Shown here: positions 6,958 through 9,133 of the stretch, in pieces
Numbering within the stretch: position 1 is the stretch's first letter
Layout: each line of letters opens with the position of its first letter
Assembly (NCBI GenBank): GCA_035556515.1
Contig: DATMEO010000133.1
Location: forward strand, 1 to 9,133
Source: Gaiellasilicea sp035556515
Lineage (GTDB): Bacteria > Actinomycetota > Thermoleophilia > Gaiellales > Gaiellaceae
Length of the DNA: 9,133 nucleotides
Reading direction: 5' to 3'
Program-made: the position numbers and the translations under genes
Notes under the pieces: generated by a model
Databases searched by the model: none
What the model was told of the DNA's origin: nothing
The model's input: the letters and a program-made list of their open reading frames with translations, nothing else

Positions 6958-7095
6958 CGAAATAGCTGCTGAGCCGCCGGGCCGCGATGCTCGTCCCGAT
7001 GCGGCGTCCTCGGTCGCGCCGATAGCTTCAGCTATCGGCGCTCCCTGCGTCCTTGCCTCGGAACGAGCCTCGGACCCCGACGGCGAGCGCCATTC
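6958..7095 (+). repeat. Structured dispersed repeat, copy A
   Basis: This is an imperfect direct copy of 8993-9133. Shared blocks in the same order are: CGAAAT (6958-6963); GAGCCGCCGGGCCGC (6971-6985, one mismatch to 9007-9021); the core 7001-7056 (three substitutions and one indel against 9038-9092), which ends in GCTCCCTGCGTCCTTGC; and the end block CCCGACGGCGA-GCG-CATTC (about 7076-7095). The blocks are separated by diverged spacers of almost equal length. GCCGC (6981-6985) can also pair with GCGGC (7001-7005), and the same 5-bp pairing is kept in copy B although its loop differs. There is no transposase, no clear target duplication and no coding content. Confidence 0.85.
7016..7041. other. 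Perfect hairpin in repeat copy A
   Basis: A perfect 26-nt inverted repeat: GCGCCGATAGCT (7016-7027), centre TC, AGCTATCGGCGC (7030-7041). As RNA it would fold as an 11-bp stem with a UUCA loop. The third pair from the base is G7018-C7039; the equivalent pair in copy B is C9055-G9075, a compensatory swap. No U-run follows, so it is not a standard intrinsic terminator. Confidence 0.85.
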
Positions 7096-7111
7096 CACCA
7101 AACCCTCCTAC

Positions 7112-8974
7112 GTGGCAGTGTCGGTCGCGGCCGCGTTGCTGCTGGGCGCCGTCTTCGCAGGCGACTCGGTCTGGACCGCGCTCGCCGCGCTGCTCGTCGC
7201 CGGCGGCTGGGGAGCGCTCGCGCTGGCCGGCCGCTCGCCGTTGCCGGGCGGCGGCGCCGTGCTCGGTGGGCTGCTGCTCGCGACTGCCGCCTGGAGCGGG
7301 CTCTCGATCGCGTGGTCGGTCGCGCCTGATCTCTCCTGGGCGGAGCTCGACCGGACGCTCGTCTATACCGCGTTCCTCGCGGTCGGGCTCCTGCTCGGCG
7401 CCGGGCGGCCGGAGGCCGCGCGGCTCGCGGCCGCGGCGTTGACGGTCGCGTTCGGCGCCGGCGTCGTCTGGGCCCTCGCCGGCAAGGCGATCCCGGCGGT
7501 CTTCCCCGACGGCGGCCGCGCCGCCCGGCTGCGCGACCCGATCGGCTACTGGAACGCGCTCGCGCTCGCCGCCGACGTCCTACTCGTGCTCGCGCTCTCC
7601 TTCGCCGCCTCGTCGCGAGCCGTTGCAGTGCGCATCGGCGGCGCCGCGCTCGCCTACGCCGCCGTCGTCGCGGTGCTGCTCGCCGCTTCGCGCGCCGGCG
7701 TTGCGGCGGCGGTGCTCGGGATCGTGCTCTGGCTCTGGCTCCGCCGCGACCGGGTCGAGGCCGCCCTGCTTGCGCTCGTTGCGATCGTGCCCGCGCTGGC
7801 GGTTGCGGGCTGGGCGTTCACCCGGCCCGCGCTCGTCGAGGACGGCGGCTCGCACGCCGATCGCGTCGCCGACGGCGCCTGGTTCGGGCTGCTCCTGCTC
7901 GCCGGCGGCGTGCTCGTCGCGCTCGGCGCCCGCGAGCTCGGACGGCGGCCGCTGCCTCCGGCCGGACGGGGGCGGGTTGCCCGGCTGCTGCGAGGGCTTG
8001 CCGTCGCCGTGGCACTCGTGACCGTCGTCGGCCTCGTCGCCAACGCCGGCCGGATCGCGGACGAGTTCCGCGGCGAGGAGGTCCGGAACGATCCCGGCCG
8101 GTTCGCGAGCCTGAGCTCGAACAACCGCCTCGCCTGGTGGGGCGAGGCGCGTGACGTCTTCGAGGCCGACCCGCTGGCCGGCGCCGGCGCGAACAGCTTC
8201 GAGGTCGCCCGCAAGCGCTACCGCGAGATCGCGTCGTCGGTGACGCAGCCGCACAGCGTGCCGCTCCAGTTCCTCGCCGGAACCGGGATCGTCGGGCTGG
8301 CGCTCCTGCTCGGGCTCGCGGCCGCCGCGGCCGCCGCAGCGGTGGGCGCCGTCCGGCGGCTCGAAGGCGGCGAGCGCGACGCGGCGGCGGCGCTTTCGGT
8401 CGCGCTCGCGCTCTGGCTCGTGCACGCGCTCGTCGACTACGACTGGGACTTCGTCGCCGTCACCGGCCCTGCGTTCTTCGCCGCTGGTGCCCTGGCCGCT
8501 GCCGGGCGCCCCGCGCGTACCGGCACCTTCCCGTTCGCGGCCGCTGCGGCGGGTGCGCTCGCGCTTGCGGCCGCGGCCGCCGTCGTCACCCCCTGGCTCG
8601 CGCAGCGGAGCGTGCGCGACGTCAACCCGGCGCTCGAGCGCGGCGACGTCGACGCGGCCCGCGAGGCCGCCGAGCGGGCGCGTTCGCTCGACCCGCTGTC
8701 GCTCGAGCCGCTGTTCGCGCGCGCCCGCGTCGAGGAGGACGCCGGCGACGCGGAGGCCGCCCTCGCCGCCTACCGCCGCGCGGCCGACGTCCAGCCGGAG
8801 AACTCTGTGTCGTGGTACGAGCTCGGGCTCTACGAGTTCAACCTGGGCGACCGCTGCTCCGCGTACGTCCATCTGAACCGGGCGTACACGCTCGACCCCG
8901 CCGGCCTGCAGTGGGAGCAAGGCAGCGAGCTCGACCAGGCCCGTGCCTGGGTGAACGAGCCGGGGAACTGCTGA
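7112..8974 (+). CDS. O-antigen ligase/Wzy-like polytopic membrane protein with C-terminal TPR region
   Basis: 620 residues from GTG 7112, stop TGA 8972-8974. Members of this family transfer or polymerise undecaprenyl-linked glycans outside the cytoplasmic membrane. Many Ala/Leu/Val-rich membrane segments cover about residues 1-500. Family-typical features are RDPIGYWNALAL with R141 and N148, ASRAG with R194, and the Wzy_C signature: NNRLAWWGEA, then PLAGAGANSFE, then QPHSVPLQFLAGTGIVGL with H381. The charged stretch before that signature, about 290-395 with two membrane spans inside, probably includes the large periplasm-side loop. After the last span (about 475-495), residues 505-620 form TPR-like helices (ALERGDVDAAREAAERARSLDP, AEAALAAYRRAADVQPENS, NLGDRCSAYVHLNRAYTLDP) as in many actinobacterial homologues. 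The frame is open upstream to TTG 6923, but that extension translates repeat copy A and is rejected. GTG 7118 is an alternative; neither GTG has a Shine-Dalgarno. Ligase versus polymerase and the substrate are undetermined; no glycosyltransferases are adjacent in view. Confidence 0.82.
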   Translation: MAVSVAAALLLGAVFAGDSVWTALAALLVAGGWGALALAGRSPLPGGGAVLGGLLLATAAWSGLSIAWSVAPDLSWAELDRTLVYTAFLAVGLLLGAGRPEAARLAAAALTVAFGAGVVWALAGKAIPAVFPDGGRAARLRDPIGYWNALALAADVLLVLALSFAASSRAVAVRIGGAALAYAAVVAVLLAASRAGVAAAVLGIVLWLWLRRDRVEAALLALVAIVPALAVAGWAFTRPALVEDGGSHADRVADGAWFGLLLLAGGVLVALGARELGRRPLPPAGRGRVARLLRGLAVAVALVTVVGLVANAGRIADEFRGEEVRNDPGRFASLSSNNRLAWWGEARDVFEADPLAGAGANSFEVARKRYREIASSVTQPHSVPLQFLAGTGIVGLALLLGLAAAAAAAAVGAVRRLEGGERDAAAALSVALALWLVHALVDYDWDFVAVTGPAFFAAGALAAAGRPARTGTFPFAAAAAGALALAAAAAVVTPWLAQRSVRDVNPALERGDVDAAREAAERARSLDPLSLEPLFARARVEEDAGDAEAALAAYRRAADVQPENSVSWYELGLYEFNLGDRCSAYVHLNRAYTLDPAGLQWEQGSELDQARAWVNEPGNC

Positions 8975-8992
8975 CCGGCTAAGAGCGCGTTT

Positions 8993-9133
8993 CGAAATGA
9001 AGCCTTGAGCCGGCGGGCCGCACTGGGCGGCACGATCGCGGCGTCCTCAGTCGCCCCGATAGCTCCACTATCGGGGCTCCCTGCGTCCTTGCGCTCGCAC
9101 CACCCAGCCCGTCCCGACGGCGAAGCGTCATTC
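8993..9133 (+). repeat. Structured dispersed repeat, copy B (at window edge)
   Basis: This second copy of the element at 6958-7095 starts 18 nt after the ligase-like stop, in the same orientation, with the same block order and near-equal length (141 against 138 nt). The alignment runs to the last base of the window (CATTC), so the right end and whatever follows cannot be seen. A frame beginning with TTG 9005 stays open to the window edge, but the loop indel relative to copy A means the two copies do not encode a conserved peptide. Confidence 0.85.
9053..9077. other. Perfect hairpin in repeat copy B
   Basis: GCCCCGATAG (9053-9062) and CTATCGGGGC (9068-9077) pair perfectly around a 5-nt loop CTCCA. 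It aligns with the hairpin at 7016-7041. The stem is preserved by a paired change (C9055-G9075 for G7018-C7039), while the loop is one base shorter overall and altered in sequence. Confidence 0.85.

Larger units (their letters stand above)
6773..7111. other. Divergent intergenic region between orphan protein and ligase-like gene
   Basis: This 339-bp stretch separates a minus-strand gene (start 6772) and a plus-strand gene (proposed start 7112), so it must hold promoters for both. Its contents: a short palindrome at 6797-6813, a less GC-rich stretch at about 6835-6890, an orphan Shine-Dalgarno at 6945-6951, and repeat copy A at 6958-7095. I could not place a convincing -35/-10 pair on either strand. 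Confidence 0.6.

Noticed and set aside
6933..6965. 10-codon plus-strand ORF (MRRPKEGLAK) as a leader peptide of the ligase-like gene
   Set aside because: It has no ribosome-binding site of its own; the good Shine-Dalgarno lies inside it, and there is no regulatory codon pattern.
6923..7111. N-terminal extension of the ligase-like protein from TTG 6923
   Set aside because: These 63 residues are mostly a translation of repeat copy A, whose second copy differs by a frame-breaking indel; there is no hydrophobic or family-like sequence and no Shine-Dalgarno before TTG.
7580..8920. Minus-strand open frame of 446 codons opposite the ligase-like gene
   Set aside because: It has no recognisable domain, and the opposite frame encodes a clear Wzy_C/TPR membrane protein.
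6958..9133. Composite transposon or IS interpretation of the flanking repeats
   Set aside because: There is no transposase, the repeats are direct with diverged spacers, and no target-site duplication is visible.

Overview
The window is GC-rich bacterial chromosomal DNA. Its codon use, its Ala/Arg/Gly-rich proteins and its gene types (a B12-dependent ribonucleotide reductase of actinobacterial style and secreted orphan proteins) suggest a soil or environmental actinomycete. A lineage near Thermoleophilia (Solirubrobacterales/Gaiellales) is my best guess. That placement is inference from protein flavour; there is no rRNA or other marker gene here.

Layout from left to right. Positions 1-1236 (+) hold the 3' part of a secreted clan GH-A glycoside hydrolase with both catalytic glutamates visible. 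Positions 1237-1515 are a non-coding gap that becomes AT-richer and carries CAAAC/GTTTG repeats. Positions 1516-3147 (+) encode a secreted HExxH metallopeptidase-like protein with a poly-glycine hinge, a DUF11/CARDB-like beta domain and RTX calcium-binding repeats. A hairpin at 3168-3195 separates it from the convergent nrdJ gene (3258-6032, -), a complete adenosylcobalamin-dependent ribonucleotide reductase and the only clear housekeeping gene. Upstream of nrdJ on the same strand is a small secreted or membrane-tethered orphan protein (6203-6772, -). A divergent intergenic region of about 340 bp leads to an O-antigen ligase/Wzy-like polytopic membrane protein with a C-terminal TPR region (7112-8974, +).

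The most notable signal is a pair of dispersed direct repeats of about 140 bp, copy A (6958-7095) just before the ligase-like gene and copy B (8993-9133, running into the window edge) just after it. Each contains a strong perfect hairpin with near-identical flanks. The hairpins differ by a compensatory base-pair swap (G-C in A, C-G in B) and by a loop-length change that breaks reading frame. This points to conserved nucleic-acid structure rather than protein coding. A perfect Shine-Dalgarno sequence with no usable start codon lies just upstream of copy A, while the ligase reading frame after copy A has none, as if the element had been inserted between ribosome-binding site and gene.

Functionally the window joins cell-surface or extracellular genes (hydrolase, RTX metallopeptidase-like protein, tethered ectodomain, polysaccharide ligase or polymerase) around one DNA-precursor synthesis gene. 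Apart from the surface theme I see no operon tying them together. No tRNA, rRNA, CRISPR array, transposase or phage gene is evident.
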